Source: Turicibacter sp. TJ11
GTDB lineage: Bacteria; Bacillota_I; Bacilli_A; MOL361; Turicibacteraceae
Direction: 5' to 3'
Assembly: GCF_021497505.1 (NCBI RefSeq)
Contig: NZ_CP069349.1
Coordinates: 2,383,780-2,447,779 of the forward strand
Length of the DNA: 64,000 nucleotides
The position numbers and the translations under genes are program-made. Each line of letters begins with the position of its first letter. Positions within the stretch are counted from its first letter, which is position 1. This document shows, piece after piece, positions 10,381 through 20,004 of this stretch. Below the pieces are notes generated by a model that saw nothing but the letters and a program-made list of their open reading frames with translations, had not been told where the DNA came from and did not search any database.

Positions 10381-11373
10381 TAAATGAATATAACAACAAT
10401 TTTATCTAACACAGCTTTTATTAAAAGAAGTTATCGAGGATGATTTAGAACATATCCAATCCATGCACGATAAAGATGCACGCGTGGGACATAAGACAGC
10501 GGATAGTCATTATTTTGGATATAAAACACATCTTGCCATGACAAAGGAACGAATCATGGTGGGGGCTATTGTGACAACAGGGGAAAAACATGATGGAAAA
10601 CAACTACAAGAATTAGTAGAAAAATCAAGAACTGCAGGGATGAAAGTTGAAACAATTATCGGTGATGCAGCCTATTCGGAAAAAGATAATTTAAAGTTTA
10701 CATCGAAAGAAAAGATACAGTTAGTTTCACGTTTAAGTAAAACAGTCACACATGGCAATCGAAAAAATGCAGAAAAGTTTGAGTTCAACAAAGATGCACA
10801 GATGTATGTTTGTTCTGCAGGTCACATGAGCATTAAAAAGACAAGTACACGACCTAAAAAACATGAAGAAGATGGTGAAGGAACTGTTGAGTCTTATGGG
10901 TTTGATGTAGAGAAGTGTCAGGTGTGTCCATTAAGAGATGGGTGTTACAAAGAGGGTGCGAAAACAAAGTCATATTCGGTTTCCATCAAATCCAACACAC
11001 ATCAAGCACAAGCTGAATTTCAAGAGACGGACGCTTTTAAAGAAGAAGCAAAGTATCGCTATATGATTGAAGCGAAAAATAGTGAGTTAAAGTGTAGACA
11101 TGGTTACGATCGAGCGACGTCATCAGGTCTTTTTGGTATGCAGTTGCAAGCAGCCACAACATTATTTGGAGTTAATTTAAAAAGAATTCTAAAATTAATC
11201 CATGAAAAAGCGTAAGGATTTGGCTCTTAAGTCATAACACATAAAAAAAGTTAGAAAATATAGGAATTTAAATCCTGATTTTCTAACTTTTTTATTTTGG
11301 ATTACCTGAGTACTAAAAATCAGAATAGATTTTCAGTGGCCTCCTATTAATAGCTGATTTTTTTATTTAGTGA

Positions 11374-11574
11374 TTAGTGTCTGTCTGGTGTGAATAGTAA
11401 TCCAAGATTAATTAATCCAGAAATACCAACTAAGGCGTAGATGACACGTGATAAAAGTGCACCTTGTCCACCAAAGATGAATGCTACAAGATCAAATTGG
11501 AAGAATCCAATAAGACCCCAGTTAATTGCACCAATTATTGTTAAAATTAAAGCAATACGTTGAATTAACGACAT
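11374..11574 (-). CDS. DUF378 family small membrane protein
   Basis: A 66-residue protein with two hydrophobic helices and the family hallmark GAINWGLIGFFQFDLVAFIFG. The ATG at 11572-11574 follows GGAAGGAGCG on the minus strand. It is convergent with acpS and shared that gene's bidirectional hairpin terminator before the insertion. The function of DUF378 proteins is unknown. Confidence 0.88.
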   Translation of the reverse strand: MSLIQRIALILTIIGAINWGLIGFFQFDLVAFIFGGQGALLSRVIYALVGISGLINLGLLFTPDRH

Positions 11575-11709
11575 AGTTTTCGCTCCTTCCTGTTTTGGAT
11601 ATCTATAGTATTTAATAAATCATCTAGTTTTATTCATCAGAAAGCATAAATTAATTAAACAGTTCATAGTATTAATTGAAACTGAACTTAATAAAAGAGG
11701 TGGATAGCG

Positions 11710-12708
11710 ATGAAGAAATTATGTTTAATGTTCGCAGTAGTGCTTACCGTGCTATTAGCAGCATGCGGAGAAATGTCTCAACAAGATGTTGTTGACAAGC
11801 TAACAAGCAACTTAGAAGGTGCAAAGTCTTATTATGCAACGGGTGTAATGGAAGTTGATAATAATGGACAAGTGTATCAATATAATGTTGAGGTAGCTTA
11901 TCAACAACCAGAAAACTACAAAGTAACGTTGAAAAATGAAACAACAAACAATGAGCAAATCATACTAAAGAATGATGAAGGTGTTTTCGTTTTAACACCA
12001 GCATTAAATAAGCAATTTAAATTCCAAAGTGATTGGCCATTATCAAGTTCACAAGTTTACTTATATCAGTCATTATTAACTGATATTTTAAATGACACAG
12101 AAGCTACATTTGAAGCAGGTGACGATGCTTATACGTTTGAAACAAAAGCAAACTATCATGGTAATCGTGATTTAGTTTCACAAAAAATGACATTTGATAA
12201 AAAATCATTAACACCAGCTGAAGTTTATGTAGTGGATAGTGAAGGAGAACCACGCGTTACAATGAAATTTACATCATTTAAGTTTGATGAAAAACTAGCA
12301 GATGGATATTTCGATTGTCAACAAACAATGGAATATTCTCAAGAAACAATGGGTGAAGGTGTGATCAATGTATTAGATGATGAATTATACCCAGCTTACT
12401 TACCGGAAGGAACAACTTTAGTAAATAAACAGGCAATTGAAATTGAAGAAGGTCAACGTATCATCATGACATTTAGTGGTGATCAAGACTTCACGATTAT
12501 TCAAGAGCCAGTTTCATATAATGAATCAATGGGTGTAGAACCTGTTGCTGGACAACCTGTATTCATCAACGGAACAGTTGGAGCTTTAAGCGACAATTCA
12601 TTAACATGGGTTGAAGGTGGAGTTGAATGTTTCATCGTTTCTGAAACATTAGATTCAGATGAATTAGTTTCAGTTGCAGCATCAGTTTCTGGCCTTTCAG
12701 AAAAATAA
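11710..12708 (+). CDS. YdcC/GerS-like lipoprotein with LolA-like fold
   Basis: A 332-residue lipoprotein. The signal peptide ends in the lipobox LLAAC, giving a lipidated Cys near residue 19. The middle, with repeated beta-strand patterns (VYQYNVEVAYQQPENYKVTL), resembles the outer-membrane-lipoprotein-sorting-protein-like domain of Bacillus YdcC, a spore-former protein. The C-terminal 110 residues look like the DUF4367 family. In Bacillus ydcC directly follows acpS, so its position here, after acpS and across an IS, supports the assignment. Function in this organism is unproven. Confidence 0.82.
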   Translation: MKKLCLMFAVVLTVLLAACGEMSQQDVVDKLTSNLEGAKSYYATGVMEVDNNGQVYQYNVEVAYQQPENYKVTLKNETTNNEQIILKNDEGVFVLTPALNKQFKFQSDWPLSSSQVYLYQSLLTDILNDTEATFEAGDDAYTFETKANYHGNRDLVSQKMTFDKKSLTPAEVYVVDSEGEPRVTMKFTSFKFDEKLADGYFDCQQTMEYSQETMGEGVINVLDDELYPAYLPEGTTLVNKQAIEIEEGQRIIMTFSGDQDFTIIQEPVSYNESMGVEPVAGQPVFINGTVGALSDNSLTWVEGGVECFIVSETLDSDELVSVAASVSGLSEK

Positions 12709-12713
12709 TTGAT

Positions 12714-12742
12714 AAAAAGACGAGAGTGTATCTCGTCTTTTT
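12714..12742 (+). terminator. Intrinsic terminator after the ydcC-like gene
   Basis: AAAAAGACGAGA and TCTCGTCTTTTT form a 12-bp stem with loop GTGTA. Confidence 0.93.
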
Positions 12743-13062
12743 ACTATAATATTTATGTACAAAGCTATAAATCTAATACTGTCCACTACTGGTGTTATTA
12801 TTGGCGATAAGTTTCTTCCTTAAGAATAAATTGCATGAAAACAACATATTCTATTAAGGATGATTAATTGTTTAACTTTTAGTATCTTCTATCAGATCGC
12901 ATAACTTTGCTAAGGCTTATATCTTTCATTACAACATCTCTTATATGAAAAGAAGTTCCTTAGATGACATTCATAAAAAAACTGTGTTTTTCGTGTGTAC
13001 AAAATGTATTCATTTATGTTAAATTTTAAATAGATATTTTTTCATCATTGGAGAGTGTTAGG
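12743..13062. other. AT-rich intergenic stretch
   Basis: Nothing definite is seen in these 320 bases beyond an AT-rich run toward the response-regulator start. No RNA motif, repeat or credible small ORF stood out. Confidence 0.5.
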
Positions 13063-13743
13063 ATGAGTATAAGATATAAAGTATTAGTAGCGGAAGATGA
13101 AGTGAAAATCAGAGAGATTTTAGTTGATTTATTAGCGGATTATTATGACGTTATTGAGGCAAAAGATGGGGATGAAACGCTACGCTTATTTCATTCACAA
13201 CAGATTGATTTCGTTTTATTAGATTTAATGATGCCTGGAAAAGATGGATTTTCTGTTTTAAAAGAAATTCGCTCAGTTTCTAAAGTTCCGATCATGATTC
13301 TAACCGCCCGCTCTAGCGTAGAAGATCAAGTGAAAGGATATGACTTAAAGGTAGACGACTATGTGACTAAACCATTTGACAATAAAGTGCTATTAGCCAA
13401 GATTAATCGTTTATTGACACGTGTCAACGAGGCCGATGACGTTGAAACATATGAACTTGCTTTTGATGGATTAGTGGTGAATAAATTATCAAGAACGGTT
13501 CGTATTGATAATGAATTAGTCGACTTTAGACCAAAGGAATTTGATTTATTAGTTTTTTTAATCGAAAATCATCGTATTGCCTTAGATCGAGATCGTATTT
13601 TAGATGCGGTATGGGGAATTGATTATTTTGGTGATACGCGTGTTGTGGATACACACATTAAAAAGATTCGTAAGAAATTAGGAATTTATTCTAAATATAT
13701 TCATACAGTATTCGGGGTTGGGTATAAATTTGAGGTGATTTAA
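13063..13743 (+). CDS. OmpR/PhoB-family response regulator
   Basis: A 226-residue two-component regulator. The receiver domain (residues 5-115) has the acidic pair ED at 11-12, the phosphoacceptor D54 in LLDLMMP and the conserved lysine in TKPFD. The C-terminal winged helix (about 130-226) carries the RPKEFDLL and TRVVDTHIKKIRKKLG motifs. I chose the ATG at 13063 over the upstream GTG because GGAGAG lies 7 bp before it. The partner kinase starts two bases after its stop. The signal and target genes are unknown. Confidence 0.95.
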   Translation: MSIRYKVLVAEDEVKIREILVDLLADYYDVIEAKDGDETLRLFHSQQIDFVLLDLMMPGKDGFSVLKEIRSVSKVPIMILTARSSVEDQVKGYDLKVDDYVTKPFDNKVLLAKINRLLTRVNEADDVETYELAFDGLVVNKLSRTVRIDNELVDFRPKEFDLLVFLIENHRIALDRDRILDAVWGIDYFGDTRVVDTHIKKIRKKLGIYSKYIHTVFGVGYKFEVI

Positions 13744-13745
13744 CG

Positions 13746-15146
13746 TTGCGTTTAGCTACAAAGATTTTCTTATTACTTTTTGGCTTATTTTTTGCAACAA
13801 TTAGTTTAGATATTGCAGCTCAATACTACTTTTATGACTTTGCTTATCCTGGTTATAAACAAAATCAAATTTATCAACTGGTGCATGAAATAAAAGAAGA
13901 AGTTCCGAATTTTGAAAGATACACCAATGACTTTTTTTCTTATATGAATGATCTTAAAGGGGAATATTTAATTCAATATAAACTTCATAGTTCAGATACT
14001 TCGCAGCTAAACTTGGATGTCTTAATGGATAATGATATCTTTTTTGAATCTACAAGTGAAGAAGATGTGACCGTTTATCATTATTACACGATTATTACCT
14101 TTAAAGGTGGAGAACAATGGATTATTGAGATTTCATATTCATTACAAGTTCTTGGCGAAATGTTATCGGTGTTTACGAGTTATTATATTTTTATTTTTAT
14201 GGTACTCGCTATCTTAGTCTTATTTTTTGCGATTTGGTTAACAGAACATATCACAAAACCATTACTTCATATGAAGCGTGTAACTGCTAATATTGCAAAC
14301 ATTAATTTCTCGGAGAAATGTCAAGTGACATCAGATGATGAATTAAAAGAGTTAGCGACTAATATTAATATGATGAGTGATAACTTAAATAAGACATTGA
14401 CTCAACTTAAAGATGCAAACGAACGTCTTCAAGATGATATTGCAAGAGAACGAGAGTTTGAGCAAATGCGTTCGAATTTCTTCGCAACGATTTCTCATGA
14501 GCTGAAAACGCCTTTAACGATTATTAAGGGAATTGCAACTCGTGTAAAGTCGAAACCAATGTCGCAAGAAGATGTCAAGGGACAGCTGGAATCTATTATA
14601 GAAGAAGTCGATCGAATGACGATGATGGTTCATGATACCTTAAATTATATGAAGATGGAAAATCCAGAAGATGTATTAGAGTATAGTAGTTTTAATTTAA
14701 AAATGTTAATTGAGCATTTAAATAAGAAGGTCGAACACTTGATGGGAGAAAAAAGTCTTCATATTCATCTTGATTTAGATGATGTTTACGTAGAAGCTGA
14801 TTCAGAACAAATTATGACGGCGGTGACGAACTTGTATTCAAATGCGATTCGTTATACGCCTGATGGCGATCATATTTATGTCACGCTGAAACGTCAAGGA
14901 AATAAGGTGAAGTTAGAAATTGAAAATACGGGTATTTTTATTCCTGAAGCTGAGATTGATCGAATTTGGGAACCGTTTTATCGCCTTGAAAAATCTAGGA
15001 ATAGAGACAGTGGGGGAACAGGTCTTGGATTACTGATAACAAGTAAAATTCTACAAATGCATCACAGTAAATATGGTGTGATGAATACGGATCGAGGAGT
15101 CAAATTTTATTTTGACTTAAACATTGATCCAGATTTTGATGAATAA
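13746..15146 (+). CDS. Membrane sensor histidine kinase
   Basis: A 466-residue kinase paired with the preceding regulator. It has a membrane helix at about 7-28, an extracellular sensor of about 115 residues, a second helix near 145-165, a HAMP linker, and a HisKA domain with the phosphoacceptor His in ISHELKTPL near 250. The HATPase core shows the N box (NLYSNAIRYTP), the F box and GGTGLGL. It starts with TTG two bases after the regulator stop, behind GAGGTGAT, so the pair is translationally coupled. I see no ligand-binding domain I can name. Confidence 0.95.
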   Translation: MRLATKIFLLLFGLFFATISLDIAAQYYFYDFAYPGYKQNQIYQLVHEIKEEVPNFERYTNDFFSYMNDLKGEYLIQYKLHSSDTSQLNLDVLMDNDIFFESTSEEDVTVYHYYTIITFKGGEQWIIEISYSLQVLGEMLSVFTSYYIFIFMVLAILVLFFAIWLTEHITKPLLHMKRVTANIANINFSEKCQVTSDDELKELATNINMMSDNLNKTLTQLKDANERLQDDIAREREFEQMRSNFFATISHELKTPLTIIKGIATRVKSKPMSQEDVKGQLESIIEEVDRMTMMVHDTLNYMKMENPEDVLEYSSFNLKMLIEHLNKKVEHLMGEKSLHIHLDLDDVYVEADSEQIMTAVTNLYSNAIRYTPDGDHIYVTLKRQGNKVKLEIENTGIFIPEAEIDRIWEPFYRLEKSRNRDSGGTGLGLLITSKILQMHHSKYGVMNTDRGVKFYFDLNIDPDFDE

Positions 15147-15307
15147 CTCTAAATATTTAAATGCATTTATTCTAAGATATTTCTTAATTAAAATATTTTT
15201 TATAATGCAAAAAATCTATTTAATTTAATATAATGAATAAAAGGAATATGCGTTTCTATCTGTTATCTTAGAGATAGATTGTTTGTTCGTTTTAATAGAG
15301 GGGAAGT

Positions 15308-15345
15308 AAAATAGTCATTTGTGTCAAACAAATGACTATTTTATT
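15308..15345 (+). terminator. Strong hairpin upstream of the aminotransferase
   Basis: AAAATAGTCATTTG and CAAATGACTATTTT form a perfect 14-bp stem with loop TGTCAAA. It lies 160 bp after the kinase stop and only 30 bp before the aminotransferase start. It may be a terminator with a weak T-tract or an attenuator in the leader of the next gene. Confidence 0.6.
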
Positions 15346-15372
15346 AACTAACTGTAAGAGGGGGATTATGAT

Positions 15373-16533
15373 ATGAAAATTAAAATTAATGAGAAAGCAA
15401 ATTTAGTAAAGCCATCGATCATCCGCCAAATGAAGGCATTGGCTGATACATATGAAAATGTGGTTGATTTTACCTTAGGAGAACCTCATGTTTTTCATCG
15501 AACGTATGAGGTAATTAAGGAGTCTTTTAATGAGCAAATAATTCAAAATCATATCGGTTACTCAAATCATTACGGTGTAATGGAGCTTAGAGAATCTATT
15601 ACTCAGTACTGCAAAGAACATTATCATCAAGTGTACGATGCAAGTTGTGAGATTATTATCACGACAGGTGTTTCTGAATCTATTAGTGCTGTTTTAAAAA
15701 CAATTTTAGAAGAAGATGATGAGGTGATTCTTTTTTCACCAGCTTTCTCTTTATATAATACAAATATTGAAATGTATGGTGGAAAGCCCGTTTTGTATGA
15801 TATGGTTCAAAATGAAATGAAAATTAATAAAGAAAAGCTAAGTGAGTTAATTACCTCTAAAACAAAGGCCATTTTAATCAACTCACCATGTAATCCAACG
15901 GGAAAAGTTTTCTCTAAAGAAGAGAATCAAATTATCTATGAGTGTATTAAGGACTATCCGATTTTTGTGATTTCGGACGAAATTTATCGAGAAATTGTAT
16001 TTGATGGAGTTGAGTGTCCTTCTCTTTCTGAGTATGAGGATCTAAGAGATCGCCTATTTATTTTAAATGGATTTTCTAAATCATTTGCGATGACAGGGTG
16101 GCGACTTGGATATGTTTTAGGACCAAAAGAATATATGCCAACTATTGCAGTTGTTCATCAAAACTTCGTTGCTTCTGCTTCAACGATTTCTCAGTATGCA
16201 GCACTTGAAGCATTAAAGCACCCTGAACTAACAGTGTCTATTCATGAGTTGTATCAAGCGAATCGAAACTATGTTTATGAACAGCTAAAACCTTATTTTA
16301 ATCATGTGGTCAAACCAGAAGGAGCCTTTTATTTATATTTAGATGTAAGTAATTATGGTTTAACTTCATCTGAGTTTGCCATTGAATTATTAAAAGAACA
16401 ACGAGTAGCAGTTGTACCAAGTTTAGCTTTTGAAGCGACTGATTCAGGATATGTGAGATTATCTTATTGTTGTGATTTTAACGTTTTAGAAGAAGGCGTT
16501 CGTCGCATACAAAATTTTAGAAAAAGTTTGTAA
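15373..16533 (+). CDS. PLP-dependent aminotransferase, class I/II
   Basis: A 386-residue fold-type I aminotransferase. It has the substrate region FTLGEPH, the NSPCNPTG motif, the cofactor-contacting Asp in ISDEIY, and the Schiff-base lysine in GFSKSFAMTGWRLGY near residue 235. These resemble aspartate/aromatic or PatA-type enzymes that exchange amino groups with 2-oxoglutarate. The substrate cannot be assigned from sequence. It starts behind AGAGGGGG and appears monocistronic. Confidence 0.9.
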   Translation: MKIKINEKANLVKPSIIRQMKALADTYENVVDFTLGEPHVFHRTYEVIKESFNEQIIQNHIGYSNHYGVMELRESITQYCKEHYHQVYDASCEIIITTGVSESISAVLKTILEEDDEVILFSPAFSLYNTNIEMYGGKPVLYDMVQNEMKINKEKLSELITSKTKAILINSPCNPTGKVFSKEENQIIYECIKDYPIFVISDEIYREIVFDGVECPSLSEYEDLRDRLFILNGFSKSFAMTGWRLGYVLGPKEYMPTIAVVHQNFVASASTISQYAALEALKHPELTVSIHELYQANRNYVYEQLKPYFNHVVKPEGAFYLYLDVSNYGLTSSEFAIELLKEQRVAVVPSLAFEATDSGYVRLSYCCDFNVLEEGVRRIQNFRKSL

Positions 16534-16647
16534 AATAGCAAATTATCTACATAGATATGGTAAAATACTGTCAGATTTAAAGCTAAGGATTTATTGAAAA
16601 AATTCTTGATGTCCGAAAAGCAATGCTAATTTGAAAGAGTGATAGCA

Positions 16648-18540
16648 ATGAAAAGATATAATAATAGCCGTTACAGGCATCGTCCACAAAAACGTAAAAA
16701 GCGAATCAGAATTAATAAAGTGCGATTTACAATCTTTATTTTTTGCTGTTCAGCTATTCTTTTCTTAGCGGGATTTGGGATTAAAGCATTACTGACAGAT
16801 CGTGTAGATTTAACAATTAGTATGACCGATGATTTAAATCCTGTTGAAGGTGAGAGCTTATACCGAGTGTTACTCTCTTGGGAACCATTAGAAGTAGATG
16901 ACTATAAAGAAGTTCAAATTACCGTTGATGAAAAGGAATATAAATTAACACCAAGTTCAACTCAATTTGAAGTCGATCTAACGGAACCTGAGCAGAGTTA
17001 TGAAATTACGTTTAAAGCTAAGAAAAAAGGATTAGTTTTTTCACGCCAACTTAAAAAAGTAGTAAAGACGTTTGAAGATAATCAAATACTTTCTCAGGAC
17101 GTCTCTAATTTTGAAATTGATAAGGATCAATTATCATTTGAGCATCTCATTCAAAAAAATTCAGATCTTTCGTTTAAATCAAAATCAATTTCCTATGAAG
17201 CTATTGATGTCATCAATAATATTCACTCTGAGGCAACCATTGAGGTTCTTGAAGAGGATTCAGAAAAGCTTAGGCAAAAAGTTATTATTCCATTTAGTCA
17301 ATTTGAAGAAAGTCCAACGATTTCAATTAATATGAAAACAGAGATTAATGATATTATCTTATTAACACCTGTTAAAGATATGAATTTAGAGGTTGATCAA
17401 CTGAAGACAGAATCGTATCGTGTTGTATTTGAAGGAAGCCAGCTATTATTGGTTAACGACAATATCGAACATTATGAGTATAAAAGTCATGATTTTTATG
17501 CAGAATCGCTTTATGTTAATCTGAATTCTGAGACTGAGAATGCAACGTATCAATTAACTGATTTATCTGGTGATTTAATTAAGGATGAACGATATAATTC
17601 TCAAGATCATTCAGGAATTAACTTAGTAGACTTATCCCCAGGACAATATTTTATTCAATTTAATCAACTTCCAGTGTATGTATCCGAGTCTTTAAATGAG
17701 GTGTGGTACACTGTTACGAGAAACAAAGAGTCTAACCAAATAACACTTCAATCAAAAAATGGACAGCTCTCTTTAAAAGTGGAAAAAGTGCAGGAGCTAC
17801 CAGAAGATGTTTATGATATTTTAATCGATCCCGGACATGGGGGATTAGATGGGGGAACGGTTGCGAAAGACTTAACAGAAGCCGAAGAAGTTTTAAAAAT
17901 ATCAACATATATTGCAAGTCGTCTAGAGGAACACGGATTAAAAGTTAAATTAACAAGAACAGAAGATGTTGATCCAGCTGGTCCAGGTAATTTTGATTAT
18001 GGAAAATCAGCATTTTTTGACGAAGGACGTGTCGAGCAGGTTTATCGTTATCAAACGAAATATATGTTATCGAGTCATTTGAATTCTTTTGATGGCTCAC
18101 TTGAAGGGTTTGAAGTCTATAGCTCTGTTTTTGTCAATAATGATTGGGCTTCAAGAGTTTCACAAGCTCTCATTGAAGCGGGACAAAAAGCTCGTGACTC
18201 GGAAAAAAGTGAATTTAGAGTCTCAGAAGGTTCATATAAGAAATATTATTTATGCACAGGAACAAGCTATGATATTGATTATGGATGTACAAGTGATTAT
18301 ATGGATTATTTGTATATTATTCGAGAAACGGGTGGAAAGGTTTCGCAGGCATCCACTTTAGTTGAGTATAACGACAAATATCAAGACATTCCTAACTACG
18401 GATCAGAAACGCTTTTAATTGAATATGCTTATTTAGATAATAGTAATGACTATAGTAAGTGGATTAATAATTGGAAATCTTATGGAGAAGCCGTTGTTAA
18501 AGCAACAGTAGACTATTTAGGAATTGAGTATAAAAAGTAA
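16648..18540 (+). CDS. N-acetylmuramoyl-L-alanine amidase (Amidase_3) with large N-terminal region
   Basis: A 630-residue exported cell-wall hydrolase. A very basic N-terminus (RYRHRPQKRKKRIR) precedes one membrane helix near residues 30-50. Residues 50-380 are beta-rich with no domain I can name. The zinc amidase domain begins at ILIDPGHGG near 391, with the second zinc ligand in SSHLNSF near 476 and the catalytic Glu in LLIEYAYLDN near 590. It cleaves the bond between muramic acid and the stem peptide, probably in daughter-cell separation or turnover. I use the ATG at 16648 rather than the GTG at 16639 because GAAAGAG is spaced for it. Confidence 0.9.
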   Translation: MKRYNNSRYRHRPQKRKKRIRINKVRFTIFIFCCSAILFLAGFGIKALLTDRVDLTISMTDDLNPVEGESLYRVLLSWEPLEVDDYKEVQITVDEKEYKLTPSSTQFEVDLTEPEQSYEITFKAKKKGLVFSRQLKKVVKTFEDNQILSQDVSNFEIDKDQLSFEHLIQKNSDLSFKSKSISYEAIDVINNIHSEATIEVLEEDSEKLRQKVIIPFSQFEESPTISINMKTEINDIILLTPVKDMNLEVDQLKTESYRVVFEGSQLLLVNDNIEHYEYKSHDFYAESLYVNLNSETENATYQLTDLSGDLIKDERYNSQDHSGINLVDLSPGQYFIQFNQLPVYVSESLNEVWYTVTRNKESNQITLQSKNGQLSLKVEKVQELPEDVYDILIDPGHGGLDGGTVAKDLTEAEEVLKISTYIASRLEEHGLKVKLTRTEDVDPAGPGNFDYGKSAFFDEGRVEQVYRYQTKYMLSSHLNSFDGSLEGFEVYSSVFVNNDWASRVSQALIEAGQKARDSEKSEFRVSEGSYKKYYLCTGTSYDIDYGCTSDYMDYLYIIRETGGKVSQASTLVEYNDKYQDIPNYGSETLLIEYAYLDNSNDYSKWINNWKSYGEAVVKATVDYLGIEYKK

Positions 18541-18569
18541 AAGAGTGGTTATCCACTCTTTTACTTTTT
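18532..18569 (+). terminator. Intrinsic terminator overlapping the amidase stop
   Basis: AAAAAGTAAAAGAGTGG and CCACTCTTTTACTTTTT form a 17-bp stem around TTAT, beginning inside the last codons. Confidence 0.93.
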
Positions 18570-18861
18570 ATCTATAAAACACACTCATTAAAAGATTAAC
18601 TATCTTTTAATTGAAAATCTTTCAACCATCAAAAGTTGAGTTTCAATGATAAATGAGTTTTGTTTATAATCAATCCATGAAATAAACCATAAATATAACA
18701 TAAGAAAAATCATATTTGCACAAACTTAATGTAGGACCAGTAGAGGATGTTTTTTAAAAGTGATTTTTAATAATAGATAGAAAATATATTTTATGTTATC
18801 ATATTGTTTAGAATTTTAACATTTTATAGTAATAGTAGTTTATTAAAAAGGAGAGGAAATA
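18570..18861. other. AT-rich intergenic region before ugtP
   Basis: About 290 bases with no gene. A possible -10 region lies near 18790-18830 in a very AT-rich run, but no box pair is convincing. No structured RNA was recognised. Confidence 0.4.
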
Positions 18862-20004
18862 ATGGATCATTCAAAAAAAATATTAATATTAACAGCTCCT
18901 TTTGGTAGTGGGCATTTACAAGTTTCTAGTTCGTTAACAGAGGAATTTTTGAAACATGATCATGTCATTGTTGAGGAGTATGATTTATATTCTGAAGAAT
19001 TTCCGACCTTATCCAAAACACTACAAAAAGCTTATTTAAAAACATATAAACCGATTGGAAAAGATCTTTATCGAATGCTTTATTACGGTTCAAACTATGC
19101 CATTTATGATTCATTTCACGCAAAGATTTTAAAACCCTATTTAGAATTCGGTATTCGTTCACTTCGCAATAAGATTCGTTCATTTGAACCGGATGCGATT
19201 ATTAGTGTTTTTCCTGTGACCTCTTTATATACTTTAGAAGAAAAAGCATTCAAAATTCCGATTTATACTGTTATTACAGATTACTACGCGAGTGGTTTAT
19301 GGTTATACAAAGGTGCTCGTCGTCACTATGTGGCTAATAACCGAATGATTGCTTGGGGAGTAGCAAATGGGTTAGTACAAAATCAGTTTATGTTAACAGG
19401 TATCCCTGTTCATGATAAGTTTTATCAATCGTTAAATCGTGAATCTTTATATAAAAAGTATGATTTAGATCCAACTAAACGAACAGTGCTTGTTGCAGCG
19501 GGAACGCATGGTGTGGTTTCACGTGTCGATGAAATTGCTGAACGTTTAGCTGCACAGCCAGAAATTCAGGTCGTTGTCGTTTGTGGTAAAAATGAAAAGT
19601 TATATAATCAAACGATTGAATTAACGAAAGAATTTAGTAATTTAAAAGTTTTAGGATATTGCAGGGAAATGCATGAATTATTAGAGATTGCGGATTTAAT
19701 GGTGACAAAACCAGGTGGAATTTCATTAACTGAAGCAGCCATTAAAGGAGTTCCTGTCATTTTGTATAACCCTGTTTATGGTCAAGAACTTGAAAATGCC
19801 AAGTATTTCTCAGATAAAAAAGCAGCTGTCATTGTTTCAAGTGAATCAGAACTCATTTATCATGTTTTAATTATTTTAAATGAAGATGGATTACTAGAGG
19901 AGATGAAGGACAATATTAAACAATTATCTCGACCATATTCAGCTAAAACTATCGTTGAGGATGTGCTAAAAGATAGCGATGAATACTACAAACAACCATT
20001 ATAA
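18862..20004 (+). CDS. ugtP: UDP-glucose:diacylglycerol glucosyltransferase (UgtP/MGDG-synthase-like)
   Basis: A 380-residue GT28-type glycosyltransferase that builds glucosyl-diacylglycerols, membrane glycolipids and lipoteichoic-acid anchors. The N-terminal motif APFGSGHLQVSSSL matches the acceptor-side Gly-rich loop of MGDG synthases. The YHxPWTTxDY-like position reads YTVITDYYASGLW. The C-terminal donor-binding part has KPGGISLTEAA and PVYGQELENAKY. It starts behind AAAGGAGAGG. The recX start lies inside its last 26 bases. Confidence 0.88.
   Translation: MDHSKKILILTAPFGSGHLQVSSSLTEEFLKHDHVIVEEYDLYSEEFPTLSKTLQKAYLKTYKPIGKDLYRMLYYGSNYAIYDSFHAKILKPYLEFGIRSLRNKIRSFEPDAIISVFPVTSLYTLEEKAFKIPIYTVITDYYASGLWLYKGARRHYVANNRMIAWGVANGLVQNQFMLTGIPVHDKFYQSLNRESLYKKYDLDPTKRTVLVAAGTHGVVSRVDEIAERLAAQPEIQVVVVCGKNEKLYNQTIELTKEFSNLKVLGYCREMHELLEIADLMVTKPGGISLTEAAIKGVPVILYNPVYGQELENAKYFSDKKAAVIVSSESELIYHVLIILNEDGLLEEMKDNIKQLSRPYSAKTIVEDVLKDSDEYYKQPL

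Larger units (their letters stand above)
8790..10416 (+). mobile_element. IS1595-family insertion sequence with a cargo gene
   Basis: A roughly 1627-bp element lies within the IS1182 transposase gene. Its ends share the inverted repeat GCTGTGTTAGA (left 8792-8802; the right end reads TCTAACACAGC at 10405-10415). The target sequence TTTATTA appears at 8783-8789 and again at 10417-10423, a 7-bp direct repeat (8 bp if one mismatch is allowed; 8 bp is usual for this family). It holds a complete transposase gene and a second gene with its own promoter, ribosome site and terminator. Confidence 0.88.
8112..11215 (+). pseudogene. IS1182-family transposase, disrupted by IS1595 insertion
   Basis: The N-terminal part (about 226 codons from ATG 8112, after CGAGGGG) is cut at 8789, where the frame enters the inserted element and stops at 8801. 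The C-terminal part resumes at about 10417 in the original frame and stops at 11215. Compared with the intact 489-residue copy, only two residue differences are evident in the shared parts (V/I in the NEVVSN region and D/E in KKHEEDGEG). It cannot make a full transposase. Movement would need the protein from the copy at 36050-37519. Confidence 0.92.
7996..11343 (+). mobile_element. IS1182-family insertion sequence, copy A, interrupted by an IS1595-family element
   Basis: The ends are the inverted repeat GAGGCCACTGAAAA and TTTTCAGTGGCCTC, flanked by the 10-bp direct repeat CTATTAATAG. Removing the inserted 1634 bp (IS1595 element plus duplication) leaves 1714 bp, exactly the length of the intact copy at 35934-37647. 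Both ends carry internal hairpin terminators (8023-8067 and 11243-11293) that would shield the transposase gene from outside transcription. The two copies differ at only a few bases, so both insertions are recent. Confidence 0.93.
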
